Positions 44,962-53,865 of a DNA stretch of 64,000 nucleotides are shown piece after piece. The DNA is from Candidatus Zhuqueibacterota bacterium (lineage in GTDB: Bacteria > Zhuqueibacterota > Zhuqueibacteria > Thermofontimicrobiales > Thiofontviventaceae). A program made the translations under genes and the position numbers. The stretch's first letter is position 1, and each line of letters opens with the position of its first letter. The notes beneath the pieces were generated by a model, which saw nothing but the letters and a program-made list of their open reading frames with translations, did not search any database and had not been told where the DNA came from. The stretch is taken from contig JAFGDW010000097.1 in NCBI GenBank assembly GCA_016931935.1, positions 1 through 64,000 of the forward strand, written 5' to 3'.

Positions 44962-45558
44962 ATGGACGCCAATCATAACGTAATACGAAAATTTATTGAA
45001 ATTCCTGAAAAATTTTTTTCTGAACTGACAAATCAACCGTTCAGTCATTGTATTGATTGCAATGCGCATCTGTTGGACAAAGGAACATCATACTATATTG
45101 AGAAAGTCATCAAACAATATAAAAAACTCAATACTTATGATGTGATTTATGAATATGCAATTTGCGCGTCATGTTGCAATAAGTTGGCAAGTCAATATTC
45201 ACAGACTTCACTGGAGAATATTCAAAATTATTTTCTGAATCATACCGATTTTTTAGTTCGGCGACATGAGTTATTGGCATATGAAAATATTGATATTAAT
45301 CAATGGATAGATAATTGCGTCATAAGAGGTACGTCAATCCATGATTTGGAAGAATATCAAATGGCTTGCCACTGTTTTGGGGATAAGATGGTGCTTGACA
45401 TTTTTCCATTTATAATTGGTGGGGAAGCGCTTGAAGAAATTGTTAAGCTTCTTTCAAACCAAACACTAGATATCATTTCCGATTTTAAACGAAATAAATT
45501 GTTGAGCCCAACTGAACCATATCCTGTAAATACAGATTACCCACTCCTGTTTGTATAA
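44962..45558 (+). CDS. Cysteine-rich hypothetical protein
   Basis: A 198-residue protein of unknown function without signal peptide. It has HCIDCNAHLL near residue 30 and ICASCC near residue 66, a likely four-cysteine zinc-ribbon, then a helical region and a conserved-looking ending. The ATG lies just after the MITE-like element and has no Shine-Dalgarno, so the element may have supplied a new promoter or leader. A bidirectional terminator follows the stop. Confidence 0.75.
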   Translation: MDANHNVIRKFIEIPEKFFSELTNQPFSHCIDCNAHLLDKGTSYYIEKVIKQYKKLNTYDVIYEYAICASCCNKLASQYSQTSLENIQNYFLNHTDFLVRRHELLAYENIDINQWIDNCVIRGTSIHDLEEYQMACHCFGDKMVLDIFPFIIGGEALEEIVKLLSNQTLDIISDFKRNKLLSPTEPYPVNTDYPLLFV

Positions 45559-45577
45559 TGACTTGACTTGATTCAAG

Positions 45578-45617
45578 AAAAAAAGCCATCCGGATAGCAT
45601 AACGGATGGCTTTTTTT
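45578..45617. terminator. Bidirectional terminator
   Basis: AAAAAAAGCCATCCG at 45578-45592 and CGGATGGCTTTTTTT at 45603-45617 are perfect complements, so each strand has a stem followed by a U run. It separates two converging genes. Confidence 0.93.
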
Positions 45618-45639
45618 GCATCATATGTGAGTGGGCAAT

Positions 45640-47514
45640 CTACTTGATGAGTGTGAGTTTTCGCATGTCAGTCAACGAACCTGCCTGCAGCTTGCACAAA
45701 TAAACACCACTAGCCTGGCCATTCATTACATTCGATGCATCCCACGTTACGTGATGAACACCTGGTTGGACAACTCCATTAACCAACGTTGCAACTTCTT
45801 CACCGCGAATATTGAAAATTTTAATCGACATGTGAGTTGCTTCTGCCACTTCGAATTCGATTGTTGTGGATGGATTGAATGGATTCGGATAATTGGGCAG
45901 TAAACTGAATTTTTCAGGTGTTGCATTATTGCCTGAAGCTGATACGCCTGTCGTGCCATCGGTTGTAACATTTATATTAACATTACTGGTTTCAGATTGA
46001 CCGGTTACTGTTACAAGTCGCGGACTCATTGCCATTGGTTCACCGGCAGTGTAAATCCCGTCGCCGTCAATATCGACAAATGCAGCGGTGATGTACTTTC
46101 CGGCTGCAAGATCGGTCACTTGATAGGCGCCGGCTTCGGATATAACATGAACGCTGAACGGCGTGCTCGACATACCCATTGAGACCACATAAACCGATCC
46201 GCGAATTTGGTCGGGCACTGAAATCAAACCGGAAATAATGCCTTTGCTCAATGATGTCATGTTGAAGTTAATGTTCTTGATGTGTGTTCCGGGTAGAACT
46301 TCAATCAGGTCCTCACTGTAAAATCCAACAGGCTCGTTCAGATTCGGGCGAAAATCCAGGTTTGTATCTTTGAAACCGCCCACGACGTAATAACCGGGGC
46401 TTAAATTTTCGATCATATAATGGCCTGGTGTAAACATTGTGGTTAAACCCACCGGCGTGGTCGAAACTCCCAATGCCGCAATAGTGATCAGCCCGAATCC
46501 CGTATGATCACACGATACTGTTCCTTCAATAGAAGAAGTACCGCGTTCCACCAGAACAATATCCATGTTGGTGATATGTTGATTTGTATCCACATAACGT
46601 TTATTCAGGTAGGTTTCGGAATATGGTTCGCCCAGGTCGAACATATTGTTCTGGTTGGCATCCATGAATGCAAATATCAGATAATCACCATTTCCCAGAT
46701 TCGGCATGCAATAATAACCGGTCTGCGGATCAGCGTGGGCAATGTTAATCGGTGTGTGAGATAATCCAGCAGCGGCCACGATTACCGGCCCTTGCTGTTT
46801 TCCTGAATAATGAACATTCCCGGAGATGAGACTGTTGCGAATTTCCGGATTTAATAAATTCAGTTGTAAGCCAGTCATGTGCTCGCCGATACCGAGATTC
46901 AATAAATTGGTGACAGCGCCCATCGGTTCGTCTTTGTCTGGCATTTGATTTCCATTCTCATCCATGAAACCAACGACGATGTAATTTCCATTCAATAATC
47001 CATTCAATTCAAAAGCGTTATCCGATCCCCAATGTACACAATCGCTCGAAAACGGAGTCATGGTAGCACCAAACCCGAACACATGAACGTCACCCGTGGC
47101 AACGCCCACGTAGTTAATTGTACCGCTCAACGACCCCGAACCTTGTGGTAGTTCCTGCAACGTGATATCGATGTGCTGTGAAACGACATCGTTAACCACT
47201 TTTACGGGCGCCGGGTGGAAGCCGACCGGCTCATCGAGGCCGGGATATCCATTGCCATCCACATCCATAAATGCGCCAACGAAATAGGTACCGGGATCGA
47301 AGTCATTAAGGTAATAATATCCGGTCGTGTTGAGCGTATCGAGTCGTAACGGTTTTTCCATATTTGGGGGAATGGAAAATGCTGTTACGATAATGTTTCC
47401 TTTCTTCTCTCCTGAATACAGGATGTCGCCACTGATTTTTCCGCACGCATGCCCGAAGGAGTAGCTGACGAAAAGAAGCAGGAGCATAGCAGCGATGGAA
47501 GCATAATATTTCAA
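45640..47514 (-). CDS. Secreted protein of five EF-hand-like repeats with C-terminal YPNPFNP sorting domain
   Basis: This 624-residue protein begins with a signal peptide (AAMLLLLFVSYSFGHA) from a TTG start that has GGAGGGG six bases upstream. Five related units of about 95 residues follow (about 24-515), each with a beta-rich half and a loop such as FMDVDGNGYPGLDEPVGF, FMDENGNQMPDKDEPMG or FVDIDGDGIYTAGEPM, which resembles a calcium-binding DxDxNG loop. The C-terminus (about 535-624) has NYPNPFNPSTTIEFEVAEAT and ends RKLTLIK, a type IX-like sorting domain. It may be a calcium-binding surface protein. Confidence 0.85.
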   Translation of the reverse strand: MKYYASIAAMLLLLFVSYSFGHACGKISGDILYSGEKKGNIIVTAFSIPPNMEKPLRLDTLNTTGYYYLNDFDPGTYFVGAFMDVDGNGYPGLDEPVGFHPAPVKVVNDVVSQHIDITLQELPQGSGSLSGTINYVGVATGDVHVFGFGATMTPFSSDCVHWGSDNAFELNGLLNGNYIVVGFMDENGNQMPDKDEPMGAVTNLLNLGIGEHMTGLQLNLLNPEIRNSLISGNVHYSGKQQGPVIVAAAGLSHTPINIAHADPQTGYYCMPNLGNGDYLIFAFMDANQNNMFDLGEPYSETYLNKRYVDTNQHITNMDIVLVERGTSSIEGTVSCDHTGFGLITIAALGVSTTPVGLTTMFTPGHYMIENLSPGYYVVGGFKDTNLDFRPNLNEPVGFYSEDLIEVLPGTHIKNINFNMTSLSKGIISGLISVPDQIRGSVYVVSMGMSSTPFSVHVISEAGAYQVTDLAAGKYITAAFVDIDGDGIYTAGEPMAMSPRLVTVTGQSETSNVNINVTTDGTTGVSASGNNATPEKFSLLPNYPNPFNPSTTIEFEVAEATHMSIKIFNIRGEEVATLVNGVVQPGVHHVTWDASNVMNGQASGVYLCKLQAGSLTDMRKLTLIK

Positions 47515-48251
47515 CGCTATCCCCTCCTTTAATTTTGTAAATAGTTTTAGGAATTATGAAGTGCTAATTGGGACTTGCCTTTGTTTTTTCTGCATCAACC
47601 TCGATGAAATTTACAGTCAGGGCCGATTGACGAACAGAATATAAAGAACATTTCTTTATTAGCGAGAACCAACACTTCAAGAATGATACCAATTCCTGTT
47701 ATAGTCACAGATGAATATAAATTATGTAATTAGGTTGCGACGTCAGTTTTTTTGTGATTATCAGTTTGATATTTTGAAAATCCGTGATCTTAATTTTTCT
47801 CAAATTGGGACAAAATGTGGATATGATGCTGATTTTTTGAGTGCATCAATTCGAAAAAAATGAAGTAACTTCCATAAAATCAAACCTGCAAAACAGTACT
47901 GGATTTGTACAAAAATTGAATGGGCTTCGTTTGACGTATCTCATCCTGATATTATCGAGTAGTGGTAATTGTTGAAAAATTGATGATTACTAAATTAGAA
48001 ATTAAGAGTTATCAAGAAAAATATGATTTGTCAATTTTTTCGCCTAAAAATGCCATATCAAATTAAGACAACCTGACTAATTCACATCGTCTCAATTTGA
48101 GAGAAATATTAGTCAAATTGCCTTGAAAAATATATGGGATGAAACCGCTTGAAAACATGGTGTTAAACCCAATGAACATTTCAGGCATATTAATTGGTTA
48201 TGTTACAATACTAAAATAATGGAAATAATGATCTCATATTGATATGGAATA
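47515..48251. other. 737-bp divergent intergenic region
   Basis: No gene was found. The region serves two divergent genes. A sequence at 47676-47692, read on the minus strand as TTGGTATCATTCTTGAA, resembles a -24/-12 promoter with correct GG and spacing but with GA where GC is expected, so it is only a weak candidate. Two related inverted motifs at 47791-47811 and 48089-48111 are listed separately. Confidence 0.5.
47791..48111. promoter_or_regulatory. Pair of inverted GTCyCAATTTGAGA motifs, possible regulator sites
   Basis: GTCTCAATTTGAGAGAAAT starts at 48089 on the plus strand; GTCCCAATTTGAGAAAAAT starts at 47811 on the minus strand. They match at 17 of 19 bases, lie 277 bases apart in opposite orientation, and are roughly the same distance from each divergent gene's region. 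The core TCTCAATTTGAGA is nearly palindromic, as for a dimeric regulator. Confidence 0.45.
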
Positions 48252-50540
48252 ATGAAGCCAATTACGACAACTGCATACGCCCTGCTAATACTCATTACGA
48301 CCTTATTCAATTCACATGTGCTGCAGGCACAGACCGGCGATGGGAGAATTATTGGTAAAATTACCGATGATGAAGAGAAAGCGCTCGATAATGTGAATAC
48401 CATCATTATCGGAACCAGTGTTGGTACGGTCACAGATGAGCAAGGTCAATTTGCTATTCCGCATCTCAATCCCGGGAAATATACGATTCAATTCAGCTAC
48501 ATTGGCTATCAAACCGAACGTATTGAAGATGTGGATGTGAATGATGGGGAAACCGTGGAACTTGATGTCAAACTTTCGCAGATGGCGATAAGCATGCCGG
48601 AACTTGTTGTAACGCCGGGCGCATTTCATATTGAACGGTTGGAGCCCGTGATTCGCCAGAGTATGACGAATAAGCGATTGCAGGAATTACCGGCGACTTT
48701 GAATGATATCAACCGTGTAATTCAGGTAATGCCGGGCGTCAGTTTTTCGCATGATGGAAGCGCTCATTTTCATGTGCGCGGTGGCAATCAGGATGAAAAT
48801 TTGATTCTGCTCGATGGCGTCGAAATTTTCGATCCCTATCATCTTAAAAATCTTGGCGGCGCCATTGGCATCCTGAATATGGATTTAATTGATCAGGTAA
48901 ATATTCTTACTGGTGGATTCCCGGCTAAATATGGTGATAAGCTTTCTTCAGTCGTTAATGTGGAGAATAAAGTTTCGGATGCGAAAAGCTTGACCGGAAG
49001 TATCGGCATTGGCGGGACAGGAACAAAAGCACTGTTGGAAGGACCATTCACCAAGGGAAGTTGGCTGGTTTCATATCGAAGAAGTTTTATTAAAGAAGCT
49101 GTCGAATTATTGAATTCTGAAGAAAATACATTTGCCCCATCTTTTTATGATGCACAGGGCAAGGTGTTTTTTCGATTGAATTCATCCAATAATATCGTTT
49201 TTAACATGCTGATGTCCGAGGATAAGTCCTATTTTGATAGCTGGTTTGTCAATAAGGATTTGTATTCAACCTACAGCAATAAATATTGGGGCTTTGTCTG
49301 GAAGTCTGTTCTTTCTCCCAAACTGATGTCGGAAATGATTTATTCGAACGGCAGCAATGCCCGCAGCAATCAAGTCGAAGGCAGGCAAGCAGAAACATTG
49401 GATTTGAAGGAACACGTTTTCCACTGGCAAGCCGATTTTCAACCTGAGGATGCCCATGATATTCAATTTGGAATCGATTATAAGAAAATCAGATATTCCT
49501 ATTATTTTGACCCGGAAATGTTGTGGTTTGCCCAACAGGATTTGGAAACTTTGCTCGAAACATACATTGGAGAGGTAAATACAATTCCATCAACATACAA
49601 ACTTGCTACCTATATGCAATATCGTTGGAATTGGCATAATTTACTAATTATGAATGCCGGCGCCCGATTTGATCATTTTGAATATAATCAGGATTCACAA
49701 ATTAGTCCCAGATTGGGGTTGGCGTATAATCTAACAGAAAAAACGACATTGCGTGTGGCATGGGGACATTTCTATCAATCGCCGGCATATGCGCGTTTGG
49801 ATACTAACAAAGGCCGCCTGAATAATCCGGAAGCAGAAAGAGCTATTCATAGTATTATCGGGATTGAACACTATTTAGCAAACGGACTCAACATTCGCTG
49901 TGAAGCTTATTATAAAAAACTGGACCATATGATCGGACATGTGATCTCGGTAAATCCGGATGACTACACGCCGACAATTGAATATCGAAATCCACATTCC
50001 GGTTACGCCAAAGGGGTTGAACTGTTTGTCCAGGGATCGTTAACACCGCGTCTCCAGATGTGGTTGTCGTATTCACTATCAAAAACAAAGTTGGAAGCGT
50101 CATACATTAATTGGGACAAGTTGACTATTGAAGATAAGCTTGTGCCACGGATTACCGATCAACCTCATAATTTATCGCTGTACACGAGCTACAAACTTCC
50201 ACGCAATTATGATCTGAATATTAAGTGGCGTTTGATAAGTGGGCGACCATACACATATAAATATAAAGTGTTTGATGAAACTGCTGATCGCTATGTTTGG
50301 CGATCGAATGCACCAAATGACAGACGTTATCCGATATACTCGCGCATCGATGTTCGGATCGGGAAAAAATATCATTTCGATCATTTTGATGTGTCGGCAT
50401 TTTTGGAAGTACAAAATTTGTTGAATCGGAAAAATCTGCTGCTGCATGATTACACGGAAACGACAAATGCTGTTCTATATGAAAAGAATTATTACATGCT
50501 GCCGTTTTTGCCATCGATGGAGTTGAATATATTGTTCTAA
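48252..50540 (+). CDS. TonB-dependent outer-membrane receptor with carboxypeptidase-regulatory-like domain
   Basis: The 762-residue protein has a signal peptide (ALLILITTLFNSHVLQAQ), a CarboxypepD_reg-like domain (residues about 33-110, NVNTIIIGTSVGTVTDEQGQ), a plug with FHVRGGNQDENLILLDGVEI and GGFPAKYGDKLSSVVNVENK, and a barrel ending ...SMELNILF. The C-terminal phenylalanine fits an outer-membrane barrel. It is divergent from the five-repeat secreted protein, with which it may share control. The substrate is unknown. Similarity in layout to the receptors at 23614 and 63125 suggests one family. Confidence 0.93.
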   Translation: MKPITTTAYALLILITTLFNSHVLQAQTGDGRIIGKITDDEEKALDNVNTIIIGTSVGTVTDEQGQFAIPHLNPGKYTIQFSYIGYQTERIEDVDVNDGETVELDVKLSQMAISMPELVVTPGAFHIERLEPVIRQSMTNKRLQELPATLNDINRVIQVMPGVSFSHDGSAHFHVRGGNQDENLILLDGVEIFDPYHLKNLGGAIGILNMDLIDQVNILTGGFPAKYGDKLSSVVNVENKVSDAKSLTGSIGIGGTGTKALLEGPFTKGSWLVSYRRSFIKEAVELLNSEENTFAPSFYDAQGKVFFRLNSSNNIVFNMLMSEDKSYFDSWFVNKDLYSTYSNKYWGFVWKSVLSPKLMSEMIYSNGSNARSNQVEGRQAETLDLKEHVFHWQADFQPEDAHDIQFGIDYKKIRYSYYFDPEMLWFAQQDLETLLETYIGEVNTIPSTYKLATYMQYRWNWHNLLIMNAGARFDHFEYNQDSQISPRLGLAYNLTEKTTLRVAWGHFYQSPAYARLDTNKGRLNNPEAERAIHSIIGIEHYLANGLNIRCEAYYKKLDHMIGHVISVNPDDYTPTIEYRNPHSGYAKGVELFVQGSLTPRLQMWLSYSLSKTKLEASYINWDKLTIEDKLVPRITDQPHNLSLYTSYKLPRNYDLNIKWRLISGRPYTYKYKVFDETADRYVWRSNAPNDRRYPIYSRIDVRIGKKYHFDHFDVSAFLEVQNLLNRKNLLLHDYTETTNAVLYEKNYYMLPFLPSMELNILF

Positions 50541-50689
50541 GTAGTTGTTCAAAAATAAATTACCATTTTGTGTCCGTAATGGTAACATTTATAGTCGCAC
50601 ACAGACTGAAGGTTATCGGTAACCGATTACTCATTATATTGAAGTAATGACAAATGCGTAGGATTTGAATAGTTTGCCATTTTATTTTT

Positions 50690-50843
50690 GTATCCGTTTA
50701 ATAAATTATGGAATTAATGATACAGTATTATCATGCTTCGACTTCGTTCAGCATGAAGTTATGCTACCACTTCACACTGAGCGAAGTCGAAGTGTAAAAG
50801 CATACTTACAAATTAAAACTACCCTCTTTTATTGAATGGATAC
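50690..50843. mobile_element. MITE-like element, copy 2 (154 bp)
   Basis: This is the same element as at 44775, in the opposite orientation. Its ends are GTATCCGTTTAATAAATTAT at the left and GTATCCATTCAATAAAAGAG read inward from the right. The flanks are TTATTTTT (50682-50689) and TTATTATT (50844-50851), a 7-of-8 direct repeat consistent with a decayed target duplication. The internal 16-bp inverted repeat lies at 50736-50751 and 50777-50792, with one change. No open reading frame is present. Confidence 0.88.
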
Positions 50844-50887
50844 TTATTATTGGACACTGCCTAAGGGGGAAATCGGGGGAAAATGAC

Positions 50888-50922
50888 AAGACTTCCGAGG
50901 TCGTTTAGGCTTCGGAAGTCTT
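50888..50922. terminator. Hairpin between receptor and ribH 3' ends
   Basis: AAGACTTCCGA at 50888-50898 pairs perfectly with TCGGAAGTCTT at 50912-50922. The T run on either strand is short. It lies 18 bases beyond the ribH stop on the minus strand and may end both converging transcripts. The rest of the 400-base gap holds the MITE-like element and no gene. Confidence 0.65.
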
Positions 50923-50940
50923 TCACATTCTAATTGGCAA

Positions 50941-51405
50941 TTATAACTGCCGCATTAATTCCGCCATTTCAATCGCCGACAATGCTGCATCCCAGCCTTT
51001 ATTACCAGCTTTTGTACCGGCCCGTTCAATTGCTTGCTCAATCGATTCTACGGTGATGATACCGTAAGTAATCGGCACGCCGGTTTGCAGACTGGCCTGT
51101 GCCACGCCCTTGGTGGCTTCTGCGGCGATATAATCGAAATGGGGTGTAGCGCCGCGGATGAGTGTCCCCAAACAAATAACAGCGTCGTACTTTTTGCGTT
51201 CGGCAAGTTTGAGTGCACCAATAGGAATTTCAAACGATCCCGGCACCCACATCACGTCGATATCATTATCCGCGGTTTCGTGGCGGTGCAGGCAATCCAG
51301 CGCACCTTCCAGCAGTTTGGACGATATAAATTCATTAAAGCGGCTCACCACAATCCCAAATTTTTTCCCCTTGCCGATGAGTTTTCCCTGGATGATGTTT
51401 GGCAT
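50941..51405 (-). CDS. ribH: 6,7-dimethyl-8-ribityllumazine synthase
   Basis: The 154-residue protein joins 5-amino-6-ribitylamino-uracil with dihydroxybutanone phosphate to make the riboflavin precursor, and forms icosahedral or pentameric shells. It has [35 protein letters not shown], the [20 protein letters not shown] catalytic segment with the conserved His, and [21 protein letters not shown] precedes the ATG. It is the last rib gene, separated from ribBA by a 149-base gap holding a long hairpin. Confidence 0.97.
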   Translation of the reverse strand: MPNIIQGKLIGKGKKFGIVVSRFNEFISSKLLEGALDCLHRHETADNDIDVMWVPGSFEIPIGALKLAERKKYDAVICLGTLIRGATPHFDYIAAEATKGVAQASLQTGVPITYGIITVESIEQAIERAGTKAGNKGWDAALSAIEMAELMRQL

Positions 51406-51482
51406 AAATGCTCCACTTCGTATTATTTCATCATTTGGTATACTATTTAATTAATCAATATGTACATGCACTTTATCTTAAA

Positions 51483-51543
51483 AGTGATCGGTGATCAGTA
51501 ATCGGTGAAAACACCGGTCACCGATCACTGATTACCGATCACT
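51483..51543. repeat. Long hairpin of ATCGGTGATCAGTAATC type
   Basis: The arms 51483-51507 and 51519-51543 are 25 bases long with two mismatches and an 11-base loop. Each arm itself contains internal direct repeats of ATCGGTGATCAG/ATCAGTGATCGG. A shortened version (ATCGGTGATCAGGAT) occurs at about 53777. It lies between ribBA and ribH and may separate their transcripts or stabilise the mRNA end. Confidence 0.75.
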
Positions 51544-51554
51544 GGTTTTACGGG

Positions 51555-52757
51555 CTAATTCAAAATCAAATGCCCCAGCTTGTCACGTTTGGTTTCCAGA
51601 TAACGCGCATTCACATGATTGGGCGCGATTTCAATCGGTACACGTTCCACGATTTCCAGATTATAGCCCCGCAATCCGATGATCTTTCTCGGATTGTTAG
51701 TCAACAGCCGGATTTTTTGGACACCCAGGTCGGAAAGAATCTGCGCACCAATACCGTAATCCCGCAGGTCGGCGGCAAAGCCCAGATCTTCATTTGCTTC
51801 CACTGTATCGCGACCATTATCCTGAAGCTGGTAAGCCAGAATTTTGTTAGCCAGACCGATTCCCCGGCCTTCCTGGCGCATGTACAGCAGCACGCCACGA
51901 CCTTCCTTTTCGATCATCTCCAATGCGCAATGGAGCTGATCGCCGCAATCGCAGCGCATCGAGCCGAGCAGATCGCCGGTTAGGCATTGTGAGTGGACGC
52001 GGACAAGCACTGGTTCAGCGCTATTAATATCGCCCTTAACAATCGCCAGATGATGATGTTCATCCACGTCGCTTTTATACAGATGCAGTTTGAAATGGCC
52101 GTATTTTGTCGGGAAATCAATGGATGCCTTAGCATGCACCAGTTTTTCCGTACGATGGCGATAGGCAATCAAGTCGCGAATCGTGATGATTTTCAGATTG
52201 TGTTTTTTCGCCACCTCCATTAATTGAGGAACACGCGCCATGCTGCCGTCATCATCCATAATTTCACACAACACGCCGGCAGGATAGAGTCCGGCCAGCC
52301 GCGCCAGATCGATCACAGATTCTGTATGTCCGGCCCGGCTGAGCACACCACCAGCTTCCGCTTTCAATGGAAAAATATGACCGGGACGTGCCAAATCTGT
52401 TGGTTTCGCATCGGGATCGATCAGTGTTTGAATCGTTATCGCGCGGTCTTTGGCGGAAATGCCGGTTGTCGTGTCTTTTAGCGCATCGACGGACACTGTA
52501 AATTGCGTGTGATGCCTTGCGGTATTTCCTTGTACCATCGCAGGAATATCCAGCTCTTTCAACCGTTGCTCCAGTATAGGCGTGCAAATCAATCCGCGGC
52601 CATGGACGGCCATAAAATTAATTTTCTCCGGTGTCACTGCTGAAGCAGCCATGATAAAATCACCTTCATTCTCACGGTCTTCATCATCAACAACAATCAG
52701 AATTTCGCCATTTCGGTACGCTTCAATTGCTTCATCAATCGTGTTAAATTTTGACAT
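51555..52757 (-). CDS. ribBA: Bifunctional 3,4-dihydroxy-2-butanone-4-phosphate synthase / GTP cyclohydrolase II
   Basis: This 400-residue protein supplies both starting units for riboflavin. The N-terminal RibB half has [19 protein letters not shown] and RRVL-type [19 protein letters not shown] with the EIMDDDG signature. The C-terminal RibA half has the zinc site [20 protein letters not shown], then [20 protein letters not shown]. It starts one base after the ribE stop, with AAGGA upstream, so these two are an operon. Length is typical. Confidence 0.97.
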   Translation of the reverse strand: MSKFNTIDEAIEAYRNGEILIVVDDEDRENEGDFIMAASAVTPEKINFMAVHGRGLICTPILEQRLKELDIPAMVQGNTARHHTQFTVSVDALKDTTTGISAKDRAITIQTLIDPDAKPTDLARPGHIFPLKAEAGGVLSRAGHTESVIDLARLAGLYPAGVLCEIMDDDGSMARVPQLMEVAKKHNLKIITIRDLIAYRHRTEKLVHAKASIDFPTKYGHFKLHLYKSDVDEHHHLAIVKGDINSAEPVLVRVHSQCLTGDLLGSMRCDCGDQLHCALEMIEKEGRGVLLYMRQEGRGIGLANKILAYQLQDNGRDTVEANEDLGFAADLRDYGIGAQILSDLGVQKIRLLTNNPRKIIGLRGYNLEIVERVPIEIAPNHVNARYLETKRDKLGHLILN

Positions 52758-52758
52758 A

Positions 52759-53397
52759 CTAAAATCCTTGTTGCATCAGCCATTCGCGCGTGATTTTTGT
52801 ATCACTGCCAGCGTGTAGCATCAATTGTTCAATGTATTTGGCCAGCAGGTCAACTTCAATGTTGACCATATCGCCGCGCCGTTTGTATTGTAAAATGGTT
52901 TGTTTCAGCGTATGCGGAATTATCGCTAACCGGATGACATGTCCTGTTATTTCGGCCACTGTCAAACTAATGCCATCGATTGTGATAGAACCTTTGGGAA
53001 TCACATACTTGAGCAATTCCTGTGGCATTTCGATTCGTAAATCACCGCCTTCATTTCCCTGCTGAAACTGTTGAATTCGTGCGACCGTATCGATATGGCC
53101 TTGCACCAGGTGTCCGCCGAGCCGATCTTGCAAACGTAACGCTCGTTCCAGATTCACCGGCGCTGACGGACGCAGATCATTCAATGTCGTTTTTGCCAGT
53201 GTTTCAGCGACTGCATCCACACTGAAATAATCCGGGCCGACTTCGACCGCAGTCAGGCAGGCACCGTTCACTGCTACGCTGTCGTCAATTTTTAAATCAT
53301 CCAGAATTTTATTCGCTTGAATGGAAATGCGAATTGACGTGCTGCGTCGCTGAACCTGTCGAATCGTCCCTATTTCTTCAATGAGTCCTGTGAACAT
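52759..53397 (-). CDS. ribE: Riboflavin synthase, alpha subunit
   Basis: A 212-residue protein made of two lumazine-binding halves: [20 protein letters not shown] (first) and [20 protein letters not shown] (second). It dismutates two ribityllumazines to riboflavin. I chose ATG 53397 because [10 protein letters not shown] is the conserved N-terminus; an ATG five codons upstream at 53412 is possible. Neither has a clear Shine-Dalgarno. A 468-base gap separates it from ribD. Confidence 0.95.
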   Translation of the reverse strand: MFTGLIEEIGTIRQVQRRSTSIRISIQANKILDDLKIDDSVAVNGACLTAVEVGPDYFSVDAVAETLAKTTLNDLRPSAPVNLERALRLQDRLGGHLVQGHIDTVARIQQFQQGNEGGDLRIEMPQELLKYVIPKGSITIDGISLTVAEITGHVIRLAIIPHTLKQTILQYKRRGDMVNIEVDLLAKYIEQLMLHAGSDTKITREWLMQQGF

Positions 53398-53865
53398 ATT
53401 TTTATCGGTCATTTATTGCAATTCAATTACTCTCAACCTGAAAAACGAGTGTGGGAATTATCAATTTTGCTTTTCCCCGATCAGCGTCATTAACTCATTC
53501 ATGTGTTCTTTGGCGTAGTGGTCAATTATTAAATGTCAAAATGAAAATTGTCCCAGTGTAGGAGTTTTCGTACGGTTTCTCCCTCGTCTCCTCCCATAAT
53601 TTGCTAAAATTGGGGGATTAGTGAAATCTTGAGTTTGCGCTAATCACTGTGGGACAGGCATCCCTTCAGGATGCAATCCTATATGAATTTCTATATCTGT
53701 TTTACATTTTTTCATAAAACTTTTGACACTACCATAAAATTAATCATACAGTACTATTAGCGGCGTGTAAAAGAAAATCGGTGATCAGGATTTTGATACG
53801 CTATTCAAGTTTACTATTCGTTTCACATTTGACGTTTCACTTTTTATCGTCTCTCGTCGAGCATC
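53398..53865. other. Noncoding gap between ribE and ribD with a possible gene remnant
   Basis: The gap has no full gene. On the minus strand at 53461-53535 a stretch reads HLIIDHYAKEHMNELMTLIG and five more residues to a TGA, with a TGA just upstream, and it looks like the C-terminus of a lost gene. A small GGCATCC/GGATGC hairpin lies near 53656-53673, and part of the ATCGGTGATCAG repeat near 53777. No FMN riboswitch pattern was seen. Confidence 0.5.
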
